Assembly: GCA_026391755.1 (NCBI GenBank)
Contig: JAPLDN010000273.1
Coordinates: 1 to 44,321, forward strand
Reading direction: 5' to 3'
Length of the DNA stretch: 44,321 nt
Origin: Bacteroidota bacterium
Lineage (GTDB): Bacteria > Bacteroidota > Bacteroidia > Bacteroidales > FEN-979
In this document: positions 22,984-31,406 of the stretch, piece by piece
Layout of the letters: each line of letters opens with the position of its first letter
How positions within the stretch are numbered: position 1 is the stretch's first letter
Notes under the pieces: generated by a model
Told to the model about the DNA's origin: nothing
The model's database searches: none
The model's input: the letters and a program-made list of their open reading frames with translations, nothing else
Position numbers and translations under genes: made by a program

Positions 22984-23031
22984 TTATCCAGTTATCCAGT
23001 TATCCAGCTATCCAGCTATCCCGTTATCCCG
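22984..23031. repeat. Octanucleotide array (TTATCCAG), 6 units, between sufC and sufD
   Basis: Six uninterrupted 8-mers: TTATCCAG three times, CTATCCAG, CTATCCCG, TTATCCCG. Read on the minus strand, the array encodes the last residues of SufC (RDNGIAG) and its TAG stop, then fills the spacer up to sufD. Confidence 0.9.
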
Positions 23032-23778
23032 TTGTTCCTTCCTGATCCAGTCATACCCTTTTTCCTCGAGTTCCAGGGCGAGTTCTTTGGATCCGGATTT
23101 TACGATCTTCCCTTCGAACAACACATGCACGAAATCAGGGATTATATAATCTAAAAGCCTTTGATAATGTGTGATCACCATGAAAGCATTGTCCTTCGTA
23201 CGGAGTTTGTTCACCCCATTTGCCACAACGCGTAAAGCATCGATGTCGAGTCCCGAATCGGTTTCGTCAAGAATTGCCAGTGTAGGTTCCAGCATGGCCA
23301 TCTGGAAGATCTCGTTCTTCTTTTTCTCACCTCCCGAAAACCCTTCGTTCACCGAACGGTTCGCCAGGTTGGAAGTGAGTTCGACAAGCTTTTTCTTTTC
23401 TTCCATAAGTTTCAGGAAAGCCCCGCCTCCCAAAGGATCCAGCCCCTTAAACTTCCTTACCTCGTTAACGGCTGTGCGCATGAAATTTGTGATGCTCACG
23501 CCGGGAATCTCAACAGGGTACTGAAATCCCAGGAAAATGCCTTCCCTGGCCCTTTCTTCGACAGCCAGTTTCAGCAGGTTCCTGCCCTTATAAATGACCT
23601 CTCCCGAAGTAACATCAAACACTTCCCGGCCTGCAATCACCGAGGCAAGCGTGCTTTTCCCCGTTCCGTTCGGCCCCATAATTGCATGCACTTCCCCCTG
23701 GTTTACATCCAGGTCTATCCCTTTCAGAATTTCCTTTCCATTGATGGAAGCGTGCAGGTTTTTGATAGATAGTAGCAT
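23008..23778 (-). CDS. sufC: SufC ATPase
   Basis: This 256-residue ABC-type ATPase of the SufBC2D complex has Walker A GPNGTGKST at 35-43, signature FSGGEKKKNEIFQM (near 150), and Walker B LAILDETDSGLD with the SufC-typical ETDSGLD. It energises Fe-S assembly on the scaffold in the cytosol. The last residues (RDNGIAG) and the stop are translated from the tandem array that also fills the sufC-sufD spacer, so the natural C-terminus has been replaced or extended by repeat sequence. The catalytic part is unaffected. Confidence 0.96.
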   Translation of the reverse strand: MLLSIKNLHASINGKEILKGIDLDVNQGEVHAIMGPNGTGKSTLASVIAGREVFDVTSGEVIYKGRNLLKLAVEERAREGIFLGFQYPVEIPGVSITNFMRTAVNEVRKFKGLDPLGGGAFLKLMEEKKKLVELTSNLANRSVNEGFSGGEKKKNEIFQMAMLEPTLAILDETDSGLDIDALRVVANGVNKLRTKDNAFMVITHYQRLLDYIIPDFVHVLFEGKIVKSGSKELALELEEKGYDWIRKEQRDNGIAG

Positions 23779-23801
23779 TCTTTTTAAGTTTATTTAACTT
23801 C

Positions 23802-23841
23802 TGATAAATGGATAGCTTGATATCTGGATATCCAGTTATCG
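23802..23841. repeat. Degenerate octanucleotide array in the sufB-sufC spacer
   Basis: Five degenerate 8-mers of the GGATAGCT/TGATATCT/GGATATCC type run with constant phase. They carry the same GATA core as the other suf-cluster arrays and include the palindrome TGGATATCCA. Confidence 0.6.
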
Positions 23842-23859
23842 GCAGCGCACAGCGCTGCC
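23841..23859. other. Perfect 8-bp hairpin just after the sufB stop
   Basis: GGCAGCGC (23841-23848) and GCGCTGCC (23852-23859) pair perfectly around a 3-base loop, directly downstream of sufB on the minus strand. No T-run follows, so it is more likely an mRNA-processing or stability element than a full terminator. Confidence 0.65.
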
Positions 23860-25308
23860 TTATCCAACACTCCCCTCCAGACTTATCGACAACAACTTCT
23901 GAGCTTCCACTGCAAACTCCATGGGAAGCTGCTTCAGCACTTCTTTGGCATAACCGTTTACGATAAGGCCAATAGCGCTTTCGGCATCCATTCCCCTTTG
24001 CTGACAATAAAAAAGCTGGTCCTCGCTGATCTTTGAAGTTGTGGCTTCATGCTCAACGATACTCGATTTATTTTCAACCTGGATATACGGCCAGGTATGC
24101 GCCCCGCAGGCCGAACCCAGCAGCAGGGAATCGCATTGACTGTAATTCCTCGAATTGGCGGCATTCCTGGAGATCCTCACCAGTCCGCGGTATGAGTTAT
24201 TGCTTTTCCCTGCTGATATCCCTTTGGAGATGATCGTGCTTTTCGTATTCTTGCCAAGGTGCAGCATCTTGGTCCCGGTATCGGCCTGCTGGTGGTTGTT
24301 CGTCACTGCAACAGAATAAAACTCTCCTACGCTGTTATCTCCTAGAAGTATACAGGAAGGGTATTTCCATGTGATCGCCGACCCGGTCTCAACCTGGGTC
24401 CATGATATCTTTGAATTGCTGCCTTTACAGATCCCGCGCTTGGTCACAAAATTATAAATCCCGCCTTTCCCACTCTTATCTCCCGGGTACCAGTTCTGGA
24501 CAGTGGAATATTTGACGCTTGCGTCTTTCATGGCCACGATTTCAACAACCGCGGCATGAAGCTGGTTCTCATCCCGCTGGGGAGCCGTGCAGCCTTCCAT
24601 ATAGCTGACATAAGCGCCCTCGTCTGCAACGATGAGGGTACGTTCGAACTGCCCGGTGTTTGCTGCATTGATCCTGAAATAAGTGGACAGCTCAACCGGG
24701 CAGCGAACACCTTTTGGGATATAACAAAACGAGCCGTCGCTGAAAACAGCCGAATTCAAAGAAGCATAATAATTATCAGTATATGGCACGACCGAACCCA
24801 GGTACTGCTTTACAAGATCAGGGTGATTTTGTATCGCTTCGCTCATCGAGCAAAAGATGATCCCGTATTTTGAAAGGGTTTCCGAAAAAGTGGTCTTCAC
24901 CGAAACACTGTCGATTACCGCATCAACGGCCACACCGGCCAGCTTTTTCTGCTCTTCCAGCGAGATCCCGAGTTTGTCGAAAGTTGCCAGTAACTCAGGA
25001 TCCACCTGGTCAAGACTCTCGTATTGTTTCTTCTTCTTGGGCGCAGCGTAAAAATAAATGTCCTGGAAATCTATGGGAGGAATGTCTAGATGAGCCCATT
25101 CAGGTACTTTCATGGTAAGCCAGTGCCTGAAGGCCTTCAAACGGTATTCAAGCATGAATTCAGGCTCGTTCTTTTTTAAGGAAATGTAACGAACCGTATC
25201 CTCGCTCAATCCAATGGGAGCATATTCAGTCTCTATCTCGGTCACAAAGCCGTATTTGTAGTCGCTTTGTGTAACCTCGTTTATGATATTATCAGGATCG
25301 GATTCCAT
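23860..25308 (-). CDS. sufB: SufB Fe-S scaffold subunit
   Basis: This protein of about 482 residues is the scaffold on which Fe-S clusters form, working with SufC and SufD. It starts MESDPDNIINEVTQSDYKYGF, exactly where SufB proteins begin. It contains GVRCPVELSTYFRINAANTGQFERTLI in pieces, EGCTAPQRDENQLHAAVVE, the KRGICKG region and C-terminal SRNYSQCDSLLLGSACGAHTWPY in pieces, with the conserved Cys. The frame is open upstream to 25575, but that part includes a heptanucleotide array and has no SufB homology. A -7 box (25327-25334) also sits 19 bases before ATG 25308. This is the first gene of sufBCDSE. Confidence 0.96.
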   Translation of the reverse strand: MESDPDNIINEVTQSDYKYGFVTEIETEYAPIGLSEDTVRYISLKKNEPEFMLEYRLKAFRHWLTMKVPEWAHLDIPPIDFQDIYFYAAPKKKKQYESLDQVDPELLATFDKLGISLEEQKKLAGVAVDAVIDSVSVKTTFSETLSKYGIIFCSMSEAIQNHPDLVKQYLGSVVPYTDNYYASLNSAVFSDGSFCYIPKGVRCPVELSTYFRINAANTGQFERTLIVADEGAYVSYMEGCTAPQRDENQLHAAVVEIVAMKDASVKYSTVQNWYPGDKSGKGGIYNFVTKRGICKGSNSKISWTQVETGSAITWKYPSCILLGDNSVGEFYSVAVTNNHQQADTGTKMLHLGKNTKSTIISKGISAGKSNNSYRGLVRISRNAANSRNYSQCDSLLLGSACGAHTWPYIQVENKSSIVEHEATTSKISEDQLFYCQQRGMDAESAIGLIVNGYAKEVLKQLPMEFAVEAQKLLSISLEGSVG

Positions 25309-25326
25309 AATGACCAATTGTCCCTG

Positions 25327-25334
25327 CAAAGATA
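25327..25334 (-). promoter_or_regulatory. -7 box (TATCTTTG) for the suf cluster
   Basis: This exact TAnnTTTG match lies 19 bases upstream of the sufB ATG at 25308. It sets the sufB start and probably drives sufB, sufC and sufD. Confidence 0.55.
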
Positions 25335-25488
25335 AATCATTTAGGTATTCGAGTACCTGTTTGGTAACGCAAATTTTTTCTATCCGGGGATCTGAAACAA
25401 AAGTAGGAAAAAATCGTATGCCGATGCCGTTCCAAACAAGAATCGACATGCCGGCTGAGCGGGATTCATGCATTTTAACCTGAGCAGT

Positions 25489-25544
<56 letters not shown>

Positions 25545-25580
25545 TAACATTCTTTATATTTACCTGATAATTCAAACTTT

Positions 25581-26801
25581 ATGGCAAACGAAGACTTCCG
25601 GATTTACAGGTACCGATGGGTAATCCTGGTATTGTTTATGTGCGTTGTGGCTGTAAACCAGTTGCTTTGGATCACATTTGCACCAATTACATGCAGTGCT
25701 GCAAAATTTTACATGGTCTCCGATCTCTGGATCGGGTTATTGTCCATGGTTTTCATGTTCGTATATATTTTCGTTTCCATCCCTGCTTCCTGGGTAATTG
25801 ATACATACGGAATTCGTGTTGCGGTAGGGATAGGAGCAGTATTAACAGGGGTTTTCGGACTGATCCGTGGCATTATGGCCGACAATTTCACATGGGTGTT
25901 CATTGCACAAACCGGGATTGCCTTTGGCCAGCCATTTCTGTTGAATGCTATGACCACTATTGCCGCACGCTGGTTCCCGATAAGGGAGCGTGCAATGGCC
26001 TCCGGTTTGGGCTCCCTTGCAATGTACCTGGGTATTGTCATCGGTATGGTGCTAACCCCTCATATGGTGATCCGCAGCGGTATGGATGGGATGCTGGTCA
26101 ATTACGGGATCATCTCAATAGCAGCGGCGGTGTTATTCCTTGTCCTTGCCCGGGAACGGCCACCCACACCTGCCTGTCAGCCGGGCCAGGAAGAACGCTC
26201 CCTGGTATTTGAAGGACTTAAAACCATGCTCCGTAATAAGAATTATATCCTGCTTCTTATCATTTTCTTTTTTGGCCTCGGGGTGTTCAATGCCGTTGCC
26301 ACCTGGATCGAAGAGATCGTGAGGCCAAGAGGGTTCACGATTACCCAGGCCGGAATGGCCGGGGGATTAATGATCTTCGGAGGCCTGGCCGGCGCAGTGG
26401 TTATTTCATGGCTTTCCGATCATTACCGCAGGAGGGTTCCATTTATCCTGCTGGCCTTATCCGCCTCCTGCCTGGGGCTGCTCGGTATCACCTTTGCCAC
26501 AACCTATTCCCTGCTGTTGTTTTCCTCTTTCGTCATAGGATTTTTTCTTCTGAGCGCCGGCCCTGTAGGATTCCAGTATGGGGCAGAAATTGCCTATCCC
26601 GCACCGGAGGGTACTTCAAACTGGTTGCTGCTTCTCATGGGACAGATCTCCGGGATCATTTTCATTTTTGGAATGGATGCGCTCAAAGCAGCAGGTAACG
26701 GGTCAATGACCACATCATTGCTCATACTTACCGGTTTGCTGCTGATTTCCTGCCTGATCGCGGTAAGGCTGAAGGAATCGTCTATGCTTACGAAACCATG
26801 A
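25581..26801 (+). CDS. MFS transporter
   Basis: This 406-residue inner-membrane protein has about 12 hydrophobic helices in two halves and a hydrophilic central loop (RERPPTPACQPGQEERSLVF, about 195-215). The loop between helices 2 and 3 contains the degenerate MFS motif-A region near SWVIDTYGIRVAVGIG, and GIAFGQPFLLNAMTTIAARWFPIRERAMASGLGS in pieces recalls FLVCR/disrupted-in-renal-carcinoma-type MFS members. The substrate is unknown. No -7 box with an exact match is present; TATATTTA about 20 bases upstream has one mismatch. The gene ends in a spacer filled by hairpin element copy B. Confidence 0.88.
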   Translation: MANEDFRIYRYRWVILVLFMCVVAVNQLLWITFAPITCSAAKFYMVSDLWIGLLSMVFMFVYIFVSIPASWVIDTYGIRVAVGIGAVLTGVFGLIRGIMADNFTWVFIAQTGIAFGQPFLLNAMTTIAARWFPIRERAMASGLGSLAMYLGIVIGMVLTPHMVIRSGMDGMLVNYGIISIAAAVLFLVLARERPPTPACQPGQEERSLVFEGLKTMLRNKNYILLLIIFFFGLGVFNAVATWIEEIVRPRGFTITQAGMAGGLMIFGGLAGAVVISWLSDHYRRRVPFILLALSASCLGLLGITFATTYSLLLFSSFVIGFFLLSAGPVGFQYGAEIAYPAPEGTSNWLLLLMGQISGIIFIFGMDALKAAGNGSMTTSLLILTGLLLISCLIAVRLKESSMLTKP

Positions 26802-26836
26802 TGGCCTCATGTATACGCAACGTCGCTGCGCCTTAT

Positions 26837-26885
26837 CGCTCGCAATCTTGCACCGCGGCATCCGCTCGCAATCTTGCACCGCGGC
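26837..26885. repeat. 23-base direct duplication, 26-base period
   Basis: The 23-base sequence beginning CGCTCGCAATCTTG and ending CACCGCGGC occurs at 26837-26859 and again at 26863-26885. The second copy forms the left arm of hairpin element B. Confidence 0.85.
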
Positions 26886-26938
26886 TGGGGTTTGCTTCGC
26901 TGCACCCAAGGCCGCTTGTGCAAATTGCTTCGCTTTTT
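26863..26938. repeat. REP-like hairpin element, copy B
   Basis: Stem 1 is TTGCAC (26874-26879) / GTGCAA (26918-26923), and stem 2 is GCGGC (26881-26885) / GCCGC (26911-26915), with TGGGGT/ACCCA inside. Compared with copy A (20113-20185), both stems have changed on both sides so that pairing is kept. A T-run (26934-26940) follows on the plus strand and might end MFS transcription. Confidence 0.85.
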
Positions 26939-26943
26939 TTATT

Positions 26944-26951
26944 TAACTTTG
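26944..26951 (+). promoter_or_regulatory. -7 box (TAACTTTG) for thiL
   Basis: This exact TAnnTTTG match lies 22 bases upstream of the ATG at 26974. It favours that ATG over the in-frame TTG at 26959. Confidence 0.55.
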
Positions 26952-26973
26952 CAACTTCTTGAAAAAGACCCCT

Positions 26974-28050
26974 ATGCCAGATCAACAAAACAACGACTCC
27001 TCATTTAAACTCACGCCGCTTTCGGAAATCGGCGAATTCGGACTGATCGACCGGCTTACGAGTGGTATCAGACTTTACCACAAAGAGACGATAAAAGGTG
27101 TTGGTGATGATGCAGCTGTGATTGATGTAGGTGATAAGGTCATACTGCTTTCAACCGACCTCCTGGTCGAAGGGGTCCACTTCGACATGATGTACACTCC
27201 CCTCAGGCACCTGGGTTATAAATCGGCCGTAGTGAACATTTCAGATATTGCAGCAATGAACGGAATACCCAAACAGCTGACCGTTTCTGTTGCCGCATCC
27301 AGCCGGTTTTCGCTTGAAGCCCTCGAAGAGCTTTACGAAGGCATCAAACTTGCCTGCGACCGCTATAAGGTGGATCTCGTGGGAGGCGATACATCATCCG
27401 GCAACAAAGGCCTTATGATCTCGGTGACCATTCTGGGTGAAGCGAAGAAAGATGAGGTGATCTATCGCAGCGGGGCCAGACCCAACGACCTGCTTTGTGT
27501 GAGCGGGGACCTCGGGAGCGCATATATGGGCCTGCTGTTGCTTGAACGGGAAAAGGCCGTTTTCAAAGCCAATCCGAATATGCAACCCGAACTTGACGGT
27601 TTCGACTACCAGGTTGGCCGTCAGCTCAAACCCGAAGCCCGGACCGATATCCGCGAAACACTGGAAAAACTGGGCGTCAAACCTACTTCTATGATCGACA
27701 TATCCGACGGGCTGGCCTCCGAATCACTCCATCTCTGCAAACAATCGGGAACGGGTTGCAGGATATTCGAAGAGAAGATCCCTATCAATCCCCAGACCCG
27801 GGAACTGGCTATGGAATTCAAACTCATCCCTTCGGTGGCTGCACTTTCGGGAGGCGAGGATTACGAACTGCTCTTTACTATTGACCAGAAGGACTATGAA
27901 AAGATAAAGGACGCTGAGGATATCACCATTATCGGCCATATGACCGATGCTTCTGAAGGCAAGGCCATGGTGACTCCCGACAACAAGCAGGTGGAACTCA
28001 CGGCTCAGGGATGGGACAGCATGAAAATTGAAAAGACAGGGTCATTCTAA
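26974..28050 (+). CDS. thiL: Thiamine-phosphate kinase
   Basis: This cytosolic enzyme of about 358 residues phosphorylates thiamine monophosphate to thiamine diphosphate, the cofactor of Dxs among others. Motifs of the AIR-synthase/ThiL fold are clear: GVGDDAAVID (about 44-53), STDLLVEGVHFD, YKSAVVNISDIAAMNG with metal-binding Asp, DLVGGDTSSG, and in the C-terminal domain SMIDISDGLASESLHLCKQSG and ALSGGEDYELLFT. The frame extends to a TTG at 26959, but the -7 box at 26944-26951 favours ATG 26974. No other thi genes are nearby. A small stem (TAAGCAA at 28055 / TTGCTTA at 28073) follows the stop without a T-run. Confidence 0.95.
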   Translation: MPDQQNNDSSFKLTPLSEIGEFGLIDRLTSGIRLYHKETIKGVGDDAAVIDVGDKVILLSTDLLVEGVHFDMMYTPLRHLGYKSAVVNISDIAAMNGIPKQLTVSVAASSRFSLEALEELYEGIKLACDRYKVDLVGGDTSSGNKGLMISVTILGEAKKDEVIYRSGARPNDLLCVSGDLGSAYMGLLLLEREKAVFKANPNMQPELDGFDYQVGRQLKPEARTDIRETLEKLGVKPTSMIDISDGLASESLHLCKQSGTGCRIFEEKIPINPQTRELAMEFKLIPSVAALSGGEDYELLFTIDQKDYEKIKDAEDITIIGHMTDASEGKAMVTPDNKQVELTAQGWDSMKIEKTGSF

Positions 28051-28088
28051 CCTGTAAGCAAAATATAAAGAATTGCTTAGGATTTCAC

Positions 28089-28096
28089 TAATTTTG
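28089..28096 (+). promoter_or_regulatory. -7 box (TAATTTTG) for the Rieske gene
   Basis: This exact TAnnTTTG match lies 64 bases upstream of the ATG at 28161. The leader would be longer than at other genes in the window. Confidence 0.4.
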
Positions 28097-28160
28097 GTGA
28101 CTGCGGATGTCGTTTTGCAATAATTGAAACAATTCCCGTTTATTGTTAAACCGGAAATTC

Positions 28161-28583
28161 ATGAACAGAAAAGATTTCTTTAAAGTTACAGCAGGGGTGA
28201 TTGCCGGGGTTGCAGTCGGAGGCAGTTTCCTTGAAAGTTGTAAAAAAAGCACTACCGGCCCGCAGGGCCCCGACGTGAATTTTACCATTGACCTGAATGA
28301 CTCAAAATATTCTGCACTATCCTCCTCAGGCGGATACGTGTACGTTCAAGGGGTGATCATTGCCCGGATTAATGATTTTGCCGACGGGTATATTGCCGTG
28401 GCCCAAACCTGCACCCACCAGGGTTGCACGGTTACGTATGCAAGAGGATCCCAAACTTTTGTTTGCCCATGCCACGGAGGCACTTACGATCTGAACGGAA
28501 ATGTTACTGCCGGTCCCCCGCCTTATGCCATCAAACGTTACACTGTTTCAAGAAACGGGAGTAACCTCAGCGTTTCAGGCTGA
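28161..28583 (+). CDS. Rieske [2Fe-2S] protein, exported
   Basis: This protein of about 140 residues has an N-terminal export signal (MNRKDFFKVTAGVIAGVAVGG) ending near FLESCKKS, where Cys27 might be lipidated; the lipobox is non-standard. The Rieske cluster ligands are complete: CTHQGC with Cys84 and His86, and CPCHGG with Cys102 and His105. Cys89 and Cys104 are placed for the usual disulfide. The short collagen-like GPQGP follows the signal. Such small stand-alone Rieske proteins act as periplasmic electron carriers; the partner is unknown. The frame opens at a TTG (28143), but ATG 28161 starts the export signal. Confidence 0.9.
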   Translation: MNRKDFFKVTAGVIAGVAVGGSFLESCKKSTTGPQGPDVNFTIDLNDSKYSALSSSGGYVYVQGVIIARINDFADGYIAVAQTCTHQGCTVTYARGSQTFVCPCHGGTYDLNGNVTAGPPPYAIKRYTVSRNGSNLSVSG

Positions 28584-28606
28584 GCCTGAATAACATTCTA
28601 TCCCTT

Positions 28607-29137
28607 ATGAATCAGAAAAAAACATTTGGCAAACAAAATACTGCTGACCGGCCTCGCATCAGGCCGGCAAAAGAACCCGTCGACTTCCTGCTGGAAATTG
28701 CGGCATTGATACTGGTAGTGGCCCTGGTAGTAATCACAGCCGTAAAATACGCCGGGCTGCCACAGCAGATCCCAACGCATTTCAATGCTTCCGGCCAACC
28801 CGATGATTACAGCCATAAGAGCATGATATGGTTCCTGACGGGCATTGCCTTTGTTATATTCACAGGTCTGAGCGTCCTCAACCGTTTTCCGTACATCTTC
28901 AATTTCCCTGTAAACATTACAACTGAGAACGCCGAACGCTTATACCGGCATGCAACCAGGAGCTTGAGGCTGATCAACCTGCTGACGACCATTATGTTTT
29001 TTTACCTTACCTGGCAATCCATTGCCGTGGCGACGGGAAAAGCCGCCGGCCTGGGAATCTGGTTTCTGCCTGTCACAGTTGGTGCCATTTTCCTGGTTAC
29101 AATATACATGGTGATCAGGATGTACCAACTTAAATAA
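28607..29137 (+). CDS. DUF1648-domain membrane protein
   Basis: This 176-residue inner-membrane protein has an N-terminal cytoplasmic tail rich in Lys and Arg, a first helix (about 25-45: ALILVVALVVITAV), and then the DUF1648 signature LPQQIPTHFNASGQPDDYSHKS in pieces (about 50-72). Three more helices follow at about 75-92, 122-142 and 148-170. DUF1648 is found in SdpI-like and related membrane proteins; no specific activity can be assigned. It ends one base before the uvrC start, so the two are co-transcribed. Confidence 0.83.
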   Translation: MNQKKTFGKQNTADRPRIRPAKEPVDFLLEIAALILVVALVVITAVKYAGLPQQIPTHFNASGQPDDYSHKSMIWFLTGIAFVIFTGLSVLNRFPYIFNFPVNITTENAERLYRHATRSLRLINLLTTIMFFYLTWQSIAVATGKAAGLGIWFLPVTVGAIFLVTIYMVIRMYQLK

Positions 29138-29138
29138 A

Positions 29139-30956
29139 GTGAGCGCACTGAATAAATATTTCTCGCAGCTCGAACCCATCATCAGATCGCTTCCGGATAA
29201 ACCGGGAGTATACCAGTATTTCGACGAGAAAAACCGTATCATTTACGTCGGAAAAGCGAAGAACCTGAAAAAAAGGGTCAGCTCATACTTCGTTAAGATC
29301 AATTCGATCAGCGGCAAGGTGCAGATGCTGGTCAGGAAGATTGCCGATATCAAATACATAGTGGTCGCGACAGAACAGGATGCGCTTCTCCTCGAAAACA
29401 ACCTGATCAAGAAATATCGTCCCCATTATAATGTCAGCCTTAAGGATGATAAGACATTCCCGTGGATTTGCATTAAGAACGAGCCATTCCCAAGGGTTTT
29501 CAGCACCCGCACAGTGATCCGCGACGGATCCCTGTACTTCGGGCCATATGCTAATGTCAGGCTCATGCATACTCTGCTGGACCTTACCCGCCAGCTATAC
29601 CCTATCCGAAACTGCAATCTGAAGCTTACCGAAAAAAATATTGAAACCGGGAAGTTCAAGGTTTGCCTGGAGTATCATATCGGAAATTGCAAAGGCCCGT
29701 GCGAGAACAGGCAGAGCGGCTTCGATTACGACCAGAGCATTGCTGCTATTAAAGATATCATTAAAGGGAATATCTCATCGGTCGCCCGCCAGCTTCGGGT
29801 TCTTATGATGCAATATGCTTCTGAGCTTGAGTTCGAGAAGGCCCATATCGTGAAGGAAAAACTTGAACTGCTCGACAAATACCAGAGTAAATCAACGATT
29901 GTGAATCCTTCGATCAATGATGTGGACGTGTTTTCTATTATTGCCGACGGGCTCACAGCTTATGTAAACTATCTGAAGGTCATGAACGGTGCTATCATAC
30001 AGGTTCACACAATAGAATTGCAGAAGAAACTGGATGAAACGCCTGAAGAACTCCTGACCATTGCCATTACGGATATCAGGCAAAGGTTTGAAAGCAATTC
30101 CCCGGAGATCATTTTGCCATTTATGCCCGATTTCGCGATGCCCGGGATCTCGTATACAATCCCTAAGATTGGCGATAAACGTAAGCTGCTCGACCTCTCG
30201 GAAAGAAATGTGAAGTATTACCAGCTTGAAAAAGAAAAGCAGAAAGACCTGGTCGATCCCGAACATAAAAGCAAAAGGATACTGGATACCATGATGAAAG
30301 ATCTCAGGATGCCCGAACTTCCCGTGCACATTGAGTGTTTTGACAATTCCAATATCCAGGGCAGCTTTCCCGTTGCGGCCATGGTCTGCTTTAAAAACGC
30401 CAGGCCCGATAAAAACGAATACAGGCATTTTAATATTAAAACCGTGGAAGGGCCTGATGATTTTGCATCGATGGAAGAGATCATTTACAGGCGTTATAAA
30501 AGGCTGCTGGAAGAAGAAAAACCATTGCCCCAGCTGATTATCGTCGACGGGGGAAAAGGACAACTTAGTTCTGCAATTGGAAGCCTCGAAAAATTGGGGC
30601 TCAAAGGGAAGATCACCATTATTGGTATTGCTAAAAAACTCGAAGAGATCTATTATCCCAACGATCCCCTTCCTATGTACCTCGACAAAAAATCAGAGAC
30701 CCTGAGGGTGATACAGCAACTCCGTGATGAAGCCCATCGTTTTGGCATCACACACCACCGCCGTCGAAGAGAGAAGGCCACCATGGCTCCCCAGCTGATG
30801 GAGATCGATGGTATCGGTTTTACTCTGAACCAGAAACTTCTGTGGAAATTCAAATCGGTGAAAAACATCCGTGCTGCTTCACTTGAAGACTTGCAGGAAA
30901 CGATTGGGAAAGCGAAGGGGAAAGTGGTATGGGAATATTTCCAGAATAAGGAGTGA
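29139..30956 (+). CDS. uvrC: Excinuclease ABC subunit C
   Basis: This 605-residue endonuclease makes both incisions in nucleotide-excision repair with UvrA and UvrB. In order: GIY-YIG domain (about 17-95: DKPGVYQYFDEKNRIIYVGKAKNLKKRV in pieces, with Tyr and Arg of the active site), a Cys-containing region (CLEYHIGNCKGPC), a UVR helix pair (about 200-235), an RNase H-like domain (about 385-540: IECFDNSNIQG with catalytic Asp, and LIIVDGGKGQL), and HhH motifs at the C-terminus (MEIDGIGFTLNQKLLWKFKS in pieces). The start is GTG at 29139, one base after the DUF1648 stop. Length and domains are standard. Confidence 0.97.
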   Translation: MSALNKYFSQLEPIIRSLPDKPGVYQYFDEKNRIIYVGKAKNLKKRVSSYFVKINSISGKVQMLVRKIADIKYIVVATEQDALLLENNLIKKYRPHYNVSLKDDKTFPWICIKNEPFPRVFSTRTVIRDGSLYFGPYANVRLMHTLLDLTRQLYPIRNCNLKLTEKNIETGKFKVCLEYHIGNCKGPCENRQSGFDYDQSIAAIKDIIKGNISSVARQLRVLMMQYASELEFEKAHIVKEKLELLDKYQSKSTIVNPSINDVDVFSIIADGLTAYVNYLKVMNGAIIQVHTIELQKKLDETPEELLTIAITDIRQRFESNSPEIILPFMPDFAMPGISYTIPKIGDKRKLLDLSERNVKYYQLEKEKQKDLVDPEHKSKRILDTMMKDLRMPELPVHIECFDNSNIQGSFPVAAMVCFKNARPDKNEYRHFNIKTVEGPDDFASMEEIIYRRYKRLLEEEKPLPQLIIVDGGKGQLSSAIGSLEKLGLKGKITIIGIAKKLEEIYYPNDPLPMYLDKKSETLRVIQQLRDEAHRFGITHHRRRREKATMAPQLMEIDGIGFTLNQKLLWKFKSVKNIRAASLEDLQETIGKAKGKVVWEYFQNKE

Positions 30957-30968
30957 TGGCGGATGGCA

Positions 30969-31000
30969 GATATCTGATATCTGATATCTGATATCAGATC
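30969..31000. repeat. Heptanucleotide array (GATATCT), 4.5 units, between uvrC and the VanZ-like gene
   Basis: GATATCT three times, then GATATCA and a partial GATC. The array occupies the short spacer between the convergent 3' ends. Its edge meets the VanZ-like stop codon at 30999. Confidence 0.85.
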
Positions 31001-31391
31001 ATTCCTGCCCCAGGAACTCATGCGCCCACAAGGCTATAACAGCCACCATAGCCCCGAAGGTATCTGCAAAGAAATCCTTCCAGTCGGCTGTTCTGAGAGG
31101 GATGACCCAACCCTGGAGAAGTTCTGTTGCCCCACCGATAAATATACTGATGATAAGAGCCCAGATCATTGCATAAGCTCCTACAATACCGGGATTCCCG
31201 GGTTTAAGGAACCCTTTTATCAGTAAGAAAGAAAAAACCATGAATATGAACAGGTGAACAATCTTGTCGGGATGCAGCCTGTCGATCCACATCGGCACCC
31301 TGGGAATAGCATTCCCGGGCATAAGCGTAAGAATCAGGATGAAAAAACCCCAGACTATGCTCCAGCGGTTATTTCTCAGGAAAATGGTCAC
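30999..31391 (-). CDS. VanZ-family membrane protein
   Basis: This 130-residue protein has four hydrophobic segments. VanZ-type landmarks are present: LTLMPGNAIPRVPMWIDRLHPDKIVHLFIFMVFSFLLI in pieces (about 17-58), with the conserved DKIVHLFIF, and GGATELLQGWVIPLRTADWKDFFADTFGA in pieces (about 85-115), with the E-LQ and DFFADT features. VanZ-like proteins are linked to envelope or glycopeptide phenotypes, but biochemical function is unclear. The start is GTG at 31391, 15 bases after gcvH. The order ruvA-sprA-gcvH-vanZ resembles conserved Bacteroidetes neighbourhoods. Confidence 0.88.
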   Translation of the reverse strand: MTIFLRNNRWSIVWGFFILILTLMPGNAIPRVPMWIDRLHPDKIVHLFIFMVFSFLLIKGFLKPGNPGIVGAYAMIWALIISIFIGGATELLQGWVIPLRTADWKDFFADTFGAMVAVIALWAHEFLGQE

Positions 31392-31406
31392 GAAAATGTC
31401 AGATGT

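Noticed and set aside
22984..23031. Direct repeats as a replication origin (iteron-like)
   Set aside because: No DnaA boxes, rep gene or AT-rich block nearby, and the array overlaps the sufC stop; similar arrays occur at many other loci.
26959..26973. TTG start for ThiL
   Set aside because: The -7 box at 26944-26951 would place the transcript start at this codon; ATG 26974 is the ordinary choice.
28055..28079. Terminator after thiL (TAAGCAA/TTGCTTA stem)
   Set aside because: Only a 7-bp AT-rich stem without a following T-run.
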